Below are positions 50,377 through 59,247 of a DNA stretch of 64,000 nt, in pieces (the stretch's first letter is position 1; each line of letters starts with the position of its first letter). Both the position numbers and the translations under genes were made by a program. Below the pieces are notes generated by a model that had not been told where the DNA came from, did not search any database, and saw only the letters and a program-made list of their open reading frames with translations. The DNA comes from UBA1479 sp040221095 (GTDB taxonomy: Bacteria > Pseudomonadota > Alphaproteobacteria > Rhodospirillales > Casp-alpha2), in assembly GCA_040221095.1 (NCBI GenBank), contig JAVJVP010000017.1, forward strand, positions 186,001 to 250,000, given 5' to 3'.

Positions 50377-51651
50377 ATGACCGCCATCGTCGACGTGTTC
50401 GCCCGAGAAATTCTCGATTCCCGCGGCAATCCCACCGTGGAAGTGGACGTGACCCTGGAAACGGGCATTCTCGGCCGCGCCGCCGTGCCGTCGGGGGCCT
50501 CGACCGGCGCCCATGAGGCGGTCGAGCTGCGCGACGGCGACGATGCGCGCTATCTGGGCAAGGGTGTGCTGGCGGCCGTCGATGCCGTGAACGGCGAAAT
50601 CTGCGACGCCCTGGCCGGCGCCGATGTCGAAGACCAGCTGTTCATCGACAACGCGATGATCGAGCTGGACGGCACGCCCAACAAGGCGCGGCTCGGCGCC
50701 AACGCCATCCTGGGCGTCAGCCTGGCGGCCGCCAAGGCGGCGGCGGAGGAGGCGGGTCTGCCGCTGTACCGCTATGTCGGCGGCGCCTTCGCCCGCGACC
50801 TGCCGGTGCCGATGATGAACATCATCAACGGCGGGGCGCATGCGGACAATCCCATCGATTTTCAGGAATTCATGATCATGCCCGTTGGCGCGGAGGACTT
50901 CCCGGACGCCCTGCGCATGGGGGCCGAGGTGTTCCACACCCTCAAGAAGGGTCTGGCCAAGGCCGGGCACGCCACCAACGTGGGCGACGAGGGCGGCTTC
51001 GCGCCGAACCTGAGCAGCTCGGAGGAAGCCCTCGACTTCATCATGAAGGCGATCGCCGACGCCGGCTATGCGCCGGGCGAGGATGTGGTCCTGGCCCTCG
51101 ACAGCGCCTCGACCGAATTCTACCGCGACGGCAAGTACGTGATGGAGGGCATCGGCAAGACGCTCGGCGGCGACGAGATGGCGCGGCTGTACCAGGATCT
51201 CTGCGCCAAATATCCCATCAAGTCCATCGAGGACGGCATGGCCGAGGACGACTGGGACGGCTGGAAGGCCCTGACCGACGCCATCGGCGCCACGGTGCAG
51301 CTGGTCGGCGACGACCTGTTCGTGACCAACCCCGTGCGCCTGGCCGACGGCATCGAAAAGGGCGTCGCCAATTCGATTCTCATCAAGGTCAACCAGATCG
51401 GCACCTTGTCGGAAACCCTGCAGACGGTCGAGATGGCCCATAAGGCGGGCTATACGGCGGTGATCTCCCACCGTTCCGGCGAGACCGAGGACACCACCAT
51501 CGCCGACATCGCCGTCGCCACCAACGCCGGACAGATCAAGACCGGGTCGCTGTCGCGCTCCGACCGGCTGGCCAAATACAACCAGCTGCTGCGCATCAAC
51601 GAGGACCTGGGGCCGACGGCGCGCTACAACGGCGCGGCGCTGTTCGGTTAG
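50377..51651 (+). CDS. eno: Enolase
   Basis: This 424-residue glycolytic enzyme converts 2-phosphoglycerate to phosphoenolpyruvate. The opening SRGNPTVEVDV, GASTGAHEAVELRDGD, the FMIMPVGA segment, the metal and catalytic region (LALDSAS, IEDGMAEDDW, VGDDLFVTN) and the SHRSGETEDTTIAD signature are all intact. Length is typical. The ATG has GGAG upstream. The gene after it, ftsB, is separated by a 132-bp region that holds a possible CtrA half-site. Confidence 0.97.
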   Translation: MTAIVDVFAREILDSRGNPTVEVDVTLETGILGRAAVPSGASTGAHEAVELRDGDDARYLGKGVLAAVDAVNGEICDALAGADVEDQLFIDNAMIELDGTPNKARLGANAILGVSLAAAKAAAEEAGLPLYRYVGGAFARDLPVPMMNIINGGAHADNPIDFQEFMIMPVGAEDFPDALRMGAEVFHTLKKGLAKAGHATNVGDEGGFAPNLSSSEEALDFIMKAIADAGYAPGEDVVLALDSASTEFYRDGKYVMEGIGKTLGGDEMARLYQDLCAKYPIKSIEDGMAEDDWDGWKALTDAIGATVQLVGDDLFVTNPVRLADGIEKGVANSILIKVNQIGTLSETLQTVEMAHKAGYTAVISHRSGETEDTTIADIAVATNAGQIKTGSLSRSDRLAKYNQLLRINEDLGPTARYNGAALFG

Positions 51652-51719
51652 ACGCGTTAACCTTTTCGGATTTCCAAAGTACTGGAAAACAAAGGGCTTT
51701 TCCGAGTCCTAACCGAAAA

Positions 51720-51727
51720 TTAACCAT
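51720..51727 (+). promoter_or_regulatory. Possible CtrA half-site TTAACCAT upstream of ftsB
   Basis: TTAACCAT matches the CtrA extended half-site described in alphaproteobacteria. It lies 57 bp upstream of the ftsB ATG. A near match (TTAACCTT) is at 51657-51664. CtrA control would tie ftsB to the cell cycle, but an 8-mer alone is weak evidence. Confidence 0.3.
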
Positions 51728-51783
51728 CATTCCTTAGATTCGTACCTGCCGATTCGCGGAACCGGCGTGGGGAATACTGGGGA

Positions 51784-52119
51784 ATGAAAACGATGGCGAC
51801 GCGCTTTGCCTCTCTGAAGAAAAAACTGGCCACGGCCCTGGGACCGTCCCTGGGCATTCTGGCCTGCACCTATTTCGCTTACCACACCGTGCACGGCGAC
51901 CGGGGCGTCACCTCCCTGATGCTGATGCAGGAAAAGGTCGCCGAGGCGCAGATCCTGGCCGACGACCTGAAGGCGCAGCGCGGCGAATGGGAACACCGGG
52001 TCGAGCTGCTCGGCTCCCAGTCCCTCGACCTCGACATGCTCGAGGAACGGGCCCGCGTGATGCTCAACGTCGGCTTCGACCGCGACTACGTGGTCTTCTT
52101 TCCCAAGACGGGGGGCTGA
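51784..52119 (+). CDS. ftsB: FtsB/DivIC-family septum formation initiator
   Basis: This 111-residue single-pass membrane protein of the divisome has an N-terminal basic segment, a membrane helix (about 20-40, GPSLGILACTYFAYHTVHG) and a coiled coil (about 45-85, with LMQEKVAEAQILADDLKAQRGEWEHRVELL). It ends with the family's LDMLEERARVMLNVGFDRDYVVFFP. It should bridge FtsQ and FtsL and help activate septal peptidoglycan synthesis. Its place between eno and pdhA is the conserved alphaproteobacterial location. The next small gene begins 3 bp downstream. Confidence 0.92.
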   Translation: MKTMATRFASLKKKLATALGPSLGILACTYFAYHTVHGDRGVTSLMLMQEKVAEAQILADDLKAQRGEWEHRVELLGSQSLDLDMLEERARVMLNVGFDRDYVVFFPKTGG

Positions 52120-52122
52120 GCC

Positions 52123-52530
52123 ATGGGATCGCTTTCCGAAACCCTGCGCCCGCCCTATTACGCGGCCGTCGTCACGCCGGTCGGCGGCGACGTCGATCCG
52201 TCGGGCCGCCTGACCATGGATGAACTGATTTCCCTGGCCCCCCGCATCGACGGCTTTCTCGGTCTTGAGACCGGGCGCCTCGACGACGGCCGAGGGGCCG
52301 CCGTGTGCTACTGGAAGTCGCCGGCGGCGATCCAGGGATGGAAGGCGCGGGTGCTGGCGCGGATGCCGAACGAGATCAGTCTGCAGAACCGCCGTATTGA
52401 GGATGCCTGCGCCATCGAGGTCACGCGCATCGTCAAGCGCCTGTTCGGGCGCAAGACGCCCCTTGCCGTCGACATCATGAGCACCTACGCGCCCCCGGCG
52501 ATGCCGGCCGCGGAACGGAGTGCGGCGTAA
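52123..52530 (+). CDS. Antibiotic biosynthesis monooxygenase (ABM)-like protein, copy 1
   Basis: This 135-residue protein has the dimeric alpha+beta barrel pattern of ABM-type proteins: YYAAVV strand, a helix ending in PRIDGFLGLETGR, a RGAAVCYWKSPAAIQGWK strand-helix segment and a basic helix (RIVKRLFGRK). Members include heme-degrading and quinol monooxygenases, and many have unknown roles. No heme or flavin motif is clear. It starts 3 bp after ftsB and overlaps copy 2 by 1 nt, so all three may be co-transcribed. Related segments in copy 2 indicate an old tandem duplication. Confidence 0.65.
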   Translation: MGSLSETLRPPYYAAVVTPVGGDVDPSGRLTMDELISLAPRIDGFLGLETGRLDDGRGAAVCYWKSPAAIQGWKARVLARMPNEISLQNRRIEDACAIEVTRIVKRLFGRKTPLAVDIMSTYAPPAMPAAERSAA

Positions 52531-52919
52531 TGACCGCCCTGGCGTCCGTCGCGGTCGCCCGGGACAAGGTTCCGCTGACGGCGGCTTTCGCCGACATCGG
52601 ACCGCAAGGCGCCAACACCCCGACCTATTTCGCGGTACTGTTCACCGACGCCTGGGACGGCGCGCCGCCGACCAAATGGGCGGAGGCTCTGCGTCTGCTC
52701 GCGACCCTGGCGGAACAAAGCCCGGGCTATCTCGGCTATGACGTCGAGGTCATGGAAGGCGGGCGCGAATACGCCGTCACCCATTGGGTGTCGCCCGCGC
52801 ATATCCGGCAATGGAAGAAATCATCGGCCGTCGTGATCGGCGACAACGGCCTGTTGTCTCGGATATACGGGCGGGAAGGATGCCTGTGGCCCTGGCTGGA
52901 CGCAGCCAAACAAGCCTGA
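52530..52919 (+). CDS. Antibiotic biosynthesis monooxygenase (ABM)-like protein, copy 2
   Basis: This 129-residue protein with the same fold pattern as the gene before it shows TYFAVLFTDAWDG, then LLATLAEQSPGYLGYDV, and EYAVTHWVSPAHIRQWKKS, which aligns with AVCYWKSPAAIQGWK of copy 1. The longer, hydrophobic C-terminus (GLLSRIYGREGCLWPWLD) differs. The ATG overlaps the stop of copy 1 by 1 nt (TAATG). Function is unknown. A 204-bp AT-rich gap separates it from pdhA, which probably has its own promoter there. Confidence 0.65.
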   Translation: MTALASVAVARDKVPLTAAFADIGPQGANTPTYFAVLFTDAWDGAPPTKWAEALRLLATLAEQSPGYLGYDVEVMEGGREYAVTHWVSPAHIRQWKKSSAVVIGDNGLLSRIYGREGCLWPWLDAAKQA

Positions 52920-52987
52920 TCCGCTTCCGTAACATTCGTATATTAACTGTTATATGATTAATAAAATAGCAGCATTCCTGACCTATA

Positions 52988-53017
52988 TTGTTTTTCATCC
53001 CGTTTTTCAGATATGAT
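52988..53017 (+). promoter_or_regulatory. Candidate pdh operon promoter
   Basis: TTGTTT (52988-52993), an 18-nt spacer and TATGAT (53012-53017) lie in an AT-rich stretch 107 bp upstream of the pdhA start. A 7-bp GC stem, GCGGCGG/CCGCCGC with loop GTAA (53029-53046), would form early in the leader. The -35 matches only partly. Confidence 0.4.
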
Positions 53018-53123
53018 CTCCCGAAGTTGCGGCGGGTAACCGCCGCCCCTGGGAGGGATGCGAAAAGGCGGAGACCTTTGGCGCACCATCCAGGGATGGA
53101 AACAGGCAGCCAAGGGAGGTCCA

Positions 53124-54164
53124 ATGGCCCGGTCACCCAAGACGTCGGCGAAGGCGAAAGCGCCCGCCAAGTCGTCCACCGCGAAATCCCCCAAGACGGG
53201 CCCCACGCCCGACGAACTCCGCCACTATTACCGCGAGATGCTGCTCATCCGCCGGTTCGAGGAAAAGGCCGGCCAGCTTTACGGCATGGGCCTGATCGGC
53301 GGCTTCTGCCATCTGTACATCGGGCAGGAAGCGGTCGTCGTCGGCATGATGGCGGCCTCGAAGCCGCAGGACACGGTGATCACCAGCTACCGCGACCACG
53401 GCCACATGCTGGCTTGCGGCATGGACCCCAAGGGCGTGATGGCCGAACTGACCGGCCGGCGCGGCGGCTATTCGCGGGGCAAGGGCGGCTCCATGCACAT
53501 GTTCTCGCGCGAAAAGAACTTCTTCGGCGGCCACGGCATCGTCGGCGCCCAGGTGCCGCTCGGCACGGGGTTGGCCTTCGCCCATAAGTACAAGGGCGAC
53601 GGCGGCGTATGCATGGCCTATTTCGGCGACGGCGCCATCAACCAGGGCCAGGTCTATGAAAGCTTCAACATGGCCGCCATCTGGTCCCTGCCGATCATCT
53701 ATGTGATCGAGAACAACAAGTACGGCATGGGCACGTCGATCGAACGCACCTCCAAGAACGCCGACCTGCACACCCGTGGCCTGGCCCATGGCATCGAAGG
53801 CGTCGCCGTCGACGGCATGGACGTGCTGGCGGTCAAGGACGCCGCCGCCCAGGCCCTGACGCGCTGCCGCGAAGGCAAGGGCCCGGTGATCCTGGAAATG
53901 AAGACCTACCGCTACCGCGGGCATTCCATGTCCGATCCGGCCAAGTACCGGACCAAGGAAGAGGTGCAGAAGGTGCGCCGCGAGATGGACCCCATCGACA
54001 CGCTCGCCCACAAGCTTCTGGAAGCCAAGGTCGTCAGCGAGGACGATCTCAAGGCCATCGACAAGGAAGTGAAGGCCCTGGCCAACGAGGCGGCCGAGTT
54101 CGCCCAGCAGAGCCCGGAACCGGACGCGTCCGAATTGTGGACCGACGTCCTGGTCGAAGCCTGA
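53124..54164 (+). CDS. pdhA: Pyruvate dehydrogenase E1 component subunit alpha
   Basis: This 346-residue thiamine diphosphate subunit performs decarboxylation of pyruvate together with PdhB. A Lys/Ala/Ser-rich N-terminus (about 1-30) comes before the catalytic fold. Key segments are LYIGQEAVVVGMMAA, TSYRDHGHMLA, RRGGYSRGKGGSMHMF and the ThDP motif GDGAINQGQVYESFNMA ending in VIENN. The MKTYRYRGHSMSDPAKYRTKEEV phosphorylation-loop region is conserved. The ATG at 53124 has GGGAGG 5 nt upstream; an earlier ATG at 53058 is too close to its Shine-Dalgarno. It is the first gene of pdhA-pdhB-pdhC-lpd. Confidence 0.97.
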   Translation: MARSPKTSAKAKAPAKSSTAKSPKTGPTPDELRHYYREMLLIRRFEEKAGQLYGMGLIGGFCHLYIGQEAVVVGMMAASKPQDTVITSYRDHGHMLACGMDPKGVMAELTGRRGGYSRGKGGSMHMFSREKNFFGGHGIVGAQVPLGTGLAFAHKYKGDGGVCMAYFGDGAINQGQVYESFNMAAIWSLPIIYVIENNKYGMGTSIERTSKNADLHTRGLAHGIEGVAVDGMDVLAVKDAAAQALTRCREGKGPVILEMKTYRYRGHSMSDPAKYRTKEEVQKVRREMDPIDTLAHKLLEAKVVSEDDLKAIDKEVKALANEAAEFAQQSPEPDASELWTDVLVEA

Positions 54165-54196
54165 ACGAAAACGTCGCACTAAGGGAACATCTGAAC

Positions 54197-55561
54197 ATGG
54201 CTACGCAAGTACTTCTGCCGGCGCTTTCTCCGACCATGACCGAAGGCAAGATCGCCAAATGGCTCAAGAAGGAGGGGGACAAGGTCGCGAGCGGCGATGT
54301 CCTGCTGGAAATCGAAACCGACAAGGCGACCATGGAGGTCGAGGCCGTGGATGAGGGCATCCTGGGCAAGATCCTGGTCCCCGACGGCACGGACGGCGTC
54401 GCCGTCAACACGCCCATCGCGGTGATCGTCGAGGACGGCGAGGACGTGACGGATGCGGACAGCGCGCCCGCCGCAGCCGCGCCGGCCCCCAAGGCCGAAG
54501 CCCCGGCGCCGGCGGCGCCCGCATCGGCGGCGGCCCCCACCGCGGCGCCCGTCGCGGCCGAGCCCGATTACACCGGCGCCATGAAGACCATGACCGTGCG
54601 CGAGGCGCTTAATTCCGCCCTGGCCGAGGAAATGCGCCGCGACGAGACCGTGTTCCTGATGGGCGAGGAAGTCGCCCAGTACCAGGGGGCCTACAAAATT
54701 TCCCAGGGCCTGCTCGACGAATTTGGCGACAAGCGGGTGATCGACACGCCGATCACCGAACAGGGCTTCGCCGGCATGGCCGTGGGCGCCGCGTTCCTGG
54801 AACTGCGGCCGGTGGTCGAATTCATGACCTTCAACTTCGCCATGCAGGCCATCGACCAGATCATCAACTCCGCCGCCAAGACGCTGTACATGTCCGGCGG
54901 CCAGATGGGCTGCCCCATCGTGTTCCGCGGCCCCAACGGGGCGGCGGCCCGCGTCGGCGCCCAGCATTCCCAGTGCTATGCCTCGTGGTACGCCCATTGT
55001 CCGGGTCTCAAGGTCGTCGCCCCGTGGTCGGCGGCGGATGCCAAGGGACTGCTGAAATCGGCGATCCGCGATCCCAACCCGGTGATCTTCCTGGAAAACG
55101 AAATCCTCTACGGGCAAAGCTTCGAAGCACCCGACGACGAGAACTGGACCCTGCCCATCGGCAAGGCCAAGGTGGAGCGCCCGGGCAAGGACGTGACCCT
55201 GGTCGGCTTCTCCATCGCCGTCGGCATCTGCATGGAAGCGGCGGAAAAGCTGGCCGCCGAGGGCATCGACGCCGAGGTCATCAACCTGCGCACGGTGCGC
55301 CCCATCGACGTCGAAACCCTGGTCGCCTCCGTCAAGAAGACCAATCGCATCGTCACGGTGGAGGAAGGCTGGCCGACCTGCGGGATCGGCGCCGAAATCA
55401 ACCAATTGATGATCGAGCACGCCTTCGACGACCTGGACGCGCCGCCGACCCGGGTGTCGGGTGCCGACGTGCCCATGCCCTATGCGGCGAACCTGGAGGC
55501 CCTGGCCCTGCCCAAGGCCCATAACGTGGTCGAGGCGGCGAAAGCCGTCTGCTACGCCTAA
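54197..55561 (+). CDS. pdhB: Pyruvate dehydrogenase E1 component subunit beta with N-terminal lipoyl domain
   Basis: This 454-residue protein begins with a full lipoyl domain (1-80, lipoylated K43 in ETDKATMEVEA). An Ala/Pro linker (about 85-130) follows, then the E1-beta fold with the REALNSALAEEMRRDETVFLMGEEVAQYQGAYK segment and the transketolase C-terminal part. Lipoyl fusion to E1-beta is typical of alphaproteobacteria and absent in E. coli. It may increase acyl-arm capacity in the complex. The ATG at 54197 is 32 bp after pdhA, with AAGGGAAC upstream. Confidence 0.97.
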   Translation: MATQVLLPALSPTMTEGKIAKWLKKEGDKVASGDVLLEIETDKATMEVEAVDEGILGKILVPDGTDGVAVNTPIAVIVEDGEDVTDADSAPAAAAPAPKAEAPAPAAPASAAAPTAAPVAAEPDYTGAMKTMTVREALNSALAEEMRRDETVFLMGEEVAQYQGAYKISQGLLDEFGDKRVIDTPITEQGFAGMAVGAAFLELRPVVEFMTFNFAMQAIDQIINSAAKTLYMSGGQMGCPIVFRGPNGAAARVGAQHSQCYASWYAHCPGLKVVAPWSAADAKGLLKSAIRDPNPVIFLENEILYGQSFEAPDDENWTLPIGKAKVERPGKDVTLVGFSIAVGICMEAAEKLAAEGIDAEVINLRTVRPIDVETLVASVKKTNRIVTVEEGWPTCGIGAEINQLMIEHAFDDLDAPPTRVSGADVPMPYAANLEALALPKAHNVVEAAKAVCYA

Positions 55562-55579
55562 GGCGCGGGGAGAGACATC

Positions 55580-56875
55580 ATGCCGATCAAGATTCTGATG
55601 CCGGCCCTGAGCCCGACCATGACCGAGGGCAATCTGGCCAAGTGGCACAAGAAGGAAGGCGACGCCGTGGAAAGCGGCGACGTCCTCGCGGAAATCGAAA
55701 CCGACAAGGCGACCATGGAGGTCGAAGCCGTGGAGGAGGGCATCCTCGGCAAGATCGTGGTGCCGGAAGGCACCGCCGACGTCGCCGTGAACGCGGTCAT
55801 CGCATTGCTGCTGGAAGACGGCGAGGACGCCTCGGCCCTCGACGGCGCCGACACCTCGGGCGGCGCTGCTGCCCCGGCGCCGACGGCGGAAGCACCCAAA
55901 GCCGCACCGGCAGCGCCCGCGGCACCCGCCGCCGCCCCGGCGGCCGCATCCGGCGACCGGGTGATCGCCAGCCCGCTCGCCAAGCGCATCGCTGGCCAGC
56001 AGGGCCTCGACCTCGCCGCCCTTTCCGGCTCCGGCCCGCGCGGTCGCGTCGTCAAGCGCGACGTGGACGCGGCGCTCGCCTCGGGAACAGGCAAGGCCGC
56101 CCCGGCGGCGGCAGCCGCTCCGTCGGCGGGAACCGCGCCCGCCCAGGCCGCGACGCCGGCCCAGGGCGATGCGGTGTTCGCCAACATGCCGGACTTCGAG
56201 GCCGTGGCGAACTCCTCCATGCGCAAGGTCATCGCCTCGCGCCTGACGGCCTCGGCCCGCGACATTCCGCATTTCAACATCCAGATCGATGTCGAGATCG
56301 ACAAGCTGCTGGCCGCGCGCAAGGACCTGAACGGCCGCGACGGGGCGGATTACAAGATTTCCGTCAACGACTTCGTCATCAAGGCCGTGGCCGTGGCGCT
56401 GCGCCGCTGCCCGGACGTCAACGTGTCCTACACGGACGACGCGATCCTCAAGTTCAAGCGCGCCGACGTCTCCATCGCCGTGGCGATCGAGGGCGGGCTG
56501 ATCACGCCGATCATCAAGGACGCGGGATCGCTGGGCCTGGCCGCCATTTCCGCCAAGGCCAAGGAGCTGGCCGGCAAGGCACGGGACGGCAAACTGGCGC
56601 CCGAGGAATTCCAGGGTGGCACCTTCACCATTTCCAACCTGGGCATGTTCGGGGTGAAGTCGTTCAATTCGATCATCAACCCGCCCCAGGGCGGCATCCT
56701 GTCCGTCGGCGCCGGGGAACAGCGCCCGGTGGTCAAGAACGGCGCGCTGGCCGTCGCCACGGTGATGTCGCTGACCCTAGCGGTCGATCACCGCTGCATC
56801 GACGGCGCCACGGCGGCCGGTTTCGCCAAGGAACTGAAGGCGATCCTCGAAGATCCCATTCAGTTGCTGCTGTAG
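55580..56875 (+). CDS. pdhC: Dihydrolipoyllysine-residue acetyltransferase (E2) of pyruvate dehydrogenase
   Basis: This 431-residue core protein of the complex has one lipoyl domain (1-80, K43), an Ala/Pro linker, the peripheral subunit-binding domain (about 129-165, ASPLAKRIAGQQGLDL) and a second linker. The catalytic acetyltransferase domain follows, with active-site H404-R-C-I-D408. The lipoyl domain is nearly identical in motif to that of PdhB (LMPALSPTMTEG against LLPALSPTMTEG), suggesting domain copying. It makes acetyl-CoA for gltA and lipid synthesis. The gap to lpd is 18 bp. Confidence 0.97.
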   Translation: MPIKILMPALSPTMTEGNLAKWHKKEGDAVESGDVLAEIETDKATMEVEAVEEGILGKIVVPEGTADVAVNAVIALLLEDGEDASALDGADTSGGAAAPAPTAEAPKAAPAAPAAPAAAPAAASGDRVIASPLAKRIAGQQGLDLAALSGSGPRGRVVKRDVDAALASGTGKAAPAAAAAPSAGTAPAQAATPAQGDAVFANMPDFEAVANSSMRKVIASRLTASARDIPHFNIQIDVEIDKLLAARKDLNGRDGADYKISVNDFVIKAVAVALRRCPDVNVSYTDDAILKFKRADVSIAVAIEGGLITPIIKDAGSLGLAAISAKAKELAGKARDGKLAPEEFQGGTFTISNLGMFGVKSFNSIINPPQGGILSVGAGEQRPVVKNGALAVATVMSLTLAVDHRCIDGATAAGFAKELKAILEDPIQLLL

Positions 56876-56893
56876 GCGGGGAGGGCGGACATC

Positions 56894-58300
56894 ATGGCTG
56901 ATACCTCGTTCGACATCGTCATCATCGGCGGCGGGCCGGGCGGCTACGTCGCCGCCATCCGCGCGGCGCAGTTGGGCTTCAAGACCTGCGTGGTCGAGAA
57001 ACAGCACCTGGGCGGCATTTGCCTCAACTGGGGCTGCATCCCGACCAAGGCGCTGCTGCGCTCGGCCGAAATCTACCACTACATGCAGCATGCGGACGCC
57101 TATGGCCTGAGCGCCAAGGACGTGTCCTTCGACATCGAAAAGGTCATCGGCCGTTCGCGCGGCGTCTCGAAACAACTGAACGGCGGCGTCGGGCATCTGT
57201 TGAAAAAGAACAAGGTGACGGTCGTCGACGGCACCGGCGTGCTCAAGGGCGGCGGCAAGGTCGCGGTCACGGGCACCGACGGGAAGGCGCTGCCCGATTT
57301 GACCGGCAAGCATATCATCGTCGCCACCGGGGCCAGGCCCCGGGCCCTGCCGGGGCTGGAGCCCGACGGCAAGCTGGTCTGGACCTATTTCGAGGCCCTG
57401 AAGCCCGACATCTTCCCGAAAAAGCTTTTGGTCATCGGATCGGGCGCCATCGGCATCGAATTCGCGAGCTTCTATCACACCCTAGGTGCTGACGTGACGG
57501 TGGTCGAGGTCATGACCCAGATCATGCCCGTCGAGGACGCGGAGATTTCCGCCGCCGCGCGCAAGCAGATGGAGAAATCCGGCCTCAAGATCATGACCGA
57601 GGCCAAGGTCACGAAGCTGGCCAAGGGCGCCAACACCGTGACCTGCACGGTCGAGGGCAAGGACGGCAAGACCCAGGAAATCACCGTCGACCGGGTGATT
57701 TCCGCCGTCGGCGTGCAGGGCAATATCGAAGGCATCGGCCTGGAAAATACCAAGGTCAAGACCGACCGGGGCTGCATCGTCATCGACGAGTACGGCCGCA
57801 CGGCGGAGCCCGGCGTCTACGCCATCGGCGACGTCGCCGGCCCGCCCATGCTGGCCCATAAGGCGGAGCACGAAGGCGTCATCTGCGTCGAGAAGATCAA
57901 GGGCCTGGACGGCGTCCATCCCATGGACAAGAACCACATTCCCGGCTGCACCTACTGCCATCCGCAGGTCGCCAGCGTCGGCCTGACGGAAGCCAAGGCC
58001 AAGGAGCAGGGCTACACCGTCAAGGTCGGCCGCTTCCCGTTCCTCGGCAACGGCAAGGCCATTGCATTGGGTGAGCCCGAGGGCCTGGTCAAGACCGTGT
58101 TCGACGCCAAGACCGGGCAATTGCTGGGCGCGCATATGGTCGGTGCCGAAGTGACCGAGCTGATTCAGGGCTTCGTCATCGCCATGGGCCTGGAAACCAC
58201 CGAGGAAGACCTCATGCACACGGTGTTCCCGCATCCGACCCTGTCGGAAATGATGCATGAATCGGTGCTTGACGCTTATGGGCGGGTGATCCACTTCTAG
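56894..58300 (+). CDS. lpd: Dihydrolipoyl dehydrogenase (E3)
   Basis: This 468-residue flavoprotein reoxidises dihydrolipoamide and passes electrons to NAD+. The FAD motif is GGGPGGYVAAIRAAQLG (12-28), and the redox disulfide is C43-L-N-W-G-C48. The NAD site is VIGSGAIGIEFASFYHTLGADVTVVE, and the C-terminal dimer domain provides the catalytic histidine in HPHPTLSE. Trp in the CLNWGC motif is typical of the E3 linked to pyruvate dehydrogenase in alphaproteobacteria. lipA starts 4 bp downstream. Confidence 0.97.
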   Translation: MADTSFDIVIIGGGPGGYVAAIRAAQLGFKTCVVEKQHLGGICLNWGCIPTKALLRSAEIYHYMQHADAYGLSAKDVSFDIEKVIGRSRGVSKQLNGGVGHLLKKNKVTVVDGTGVLKGGGKVAVTGTDGKALPDLTGKHIIVATGARPRALPGLEPDGKLVWTYFEALKPDIFPKKLLVIGSGAIGIEFASFYHTLGADVTVVEVMTQIMPVEDAEISAAARKQMEKSGLKIMTEAKVTKLAKGANTVTCTVEGKDGKTQEITVDRVISAVGVQGNIEGIGLENTKVKTDRGCIVIDEYGRTAEPGVYAIGDVAGPPMLAHKAEHEGVICVEKIKGLDGVHPMDKNHIPGCTYCHPQVASVGLTEAKAKEQGYTVKVGRFPFLGNGKAIALGEPEGLVKTVFDAKTGQLLGAHMVGAEVTELIQGFVIAMGLETTEEDLMHTVFPHPTLSEMMHESVLDAYGRVIHF

Positions 58301-58303
58301 GTC

Positions 58304-59242
58304 ATGACAGACAACGTCCGCCCCCTGCGTCATCCGGAAAAGGCCAAGAACCCGGAAAACCCCCACCAGAAGAAACCTGCGTGGATCAGGGTCAAGGCGC
58401 CCACGTCGCCGGCCTATGCGGAAACCCGCAAGCTGATGCGCGAACGCAACTTGACCACGGTCTGCGAGGAAGCGGCCTGCCCCAACATCGGCGAATGCTG
58501 GGCCCAGAAGCACGCCACGGTGATGATCCTGGGCGACATCTGCACCCGCGCCTGCGCCTTCTGCAACGTGGCCACGGGCAAGCCGGGGAAAGTCGATCCG
58601 CTGGAGCCCGACAACCTGGCCATCGCCGCCGGCGAAATGGGCATGAAGCATCTGGTCATCACCTCCGTCGACCGCGACGATCTGGCCGACGGCGGGGCGG
58701 GGCAGTTCGTGAAATGCATCGAGCGCCTGCGCGAGACCACGCCGGAAACCACCATCGAAATCCTGACCCCCGATTTCCGCGACAAGCCGGGGGCGCTCGA
58801 AGCCGTGATCGCCGCCAAGCCGGACGTGTTCAACCACAACCTGGAAACCGTGCCGCGCCTTTACCCCTCGATCCGCCCGGGGGCGCGCTATTTCCATTCC
58901 CTGAAGATTCTGGACCGGGCCAAGGACATCGACGCCAACGTGTTCACCAAGTCGGGCATCATGGTCGGTCTCGGCGAAACCCGCTCGGAAGTGCTGCAGG
59001 TCATGGACGACCTGCGCTCCGCCCGCGTCGATTTCCTGACCATCGGCCAGTATCTGGCGCCGACCACGCGCCATGCCCCCGTCGACCGCTTCGTCACGCC
59101 GGACGAGTTCACCGAATACAGGCGTCTGGCCGAAGCCAAGGGCTTCCTGCTGGTTTCCGCCTCGCCGCTTACCCGCTCGAGCCACCATGCGGGCGAGGAC
59201 TTCGCCAAATTGCAGGCCGCGCGTCAGGCGGGCCGGGGCTAG
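58304..59242 (+). CDS. lipA: Lipoyl synthase
   Basis: This 312-residue radical SAM enzyme inserts two sulfurs into octanoyl groups to form lipoate. Two iron-sulfur clusters are visible: the radical SAM set C80-xxx-C84-xx-C87 (CTRACAFC), and the auxiliary cluster that donates sulfur, C54-xxxx-C59-xxxxx-C65. The closing LTRSSHHAG has the conserved serine. It follows lpd by 4 bp and supplies the cofactor of PdhB and PdhC, so synthesis and use of lipoate are in one transcript. lipB is not in the window. Confidence 0.97.
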   Translation: MTDNVRPLRHPEKAKNPENPHQKKPAWIRVKAPTSPAYAETRKLMRERNLTTVCEEAACPNIGECWAQKHATVMILGDICTRACAFCNVATGKPGKVDPLEPDNLAIAAGEMGMKHLVITSVDRDDLADGGAGQFVKCIERLRETTPETTIEILTPDFRDKPGALEAVIAAKPDVFNHNLETVPRLYPSIRPGARYFHSLKILDRAKDIDANVFTKSGIMVGLGETRSEVLQVMDDLRSARVDFLTIGQYLAPTTRHAPVDRFVTPDEFTEYRRLAEAKGFLLVSASPLTRSSHHAGEDFAKLQAARQAGRG

Positions 59243-59247
59243 GGGCC

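Noticed and set aside
54179..56272. 697-codon minus-strand frame opposite pdhB/pdhC
   Set aside because: Its Gly/Arg-rich repeats mirror the Ala/Pro linkers of the real genes.
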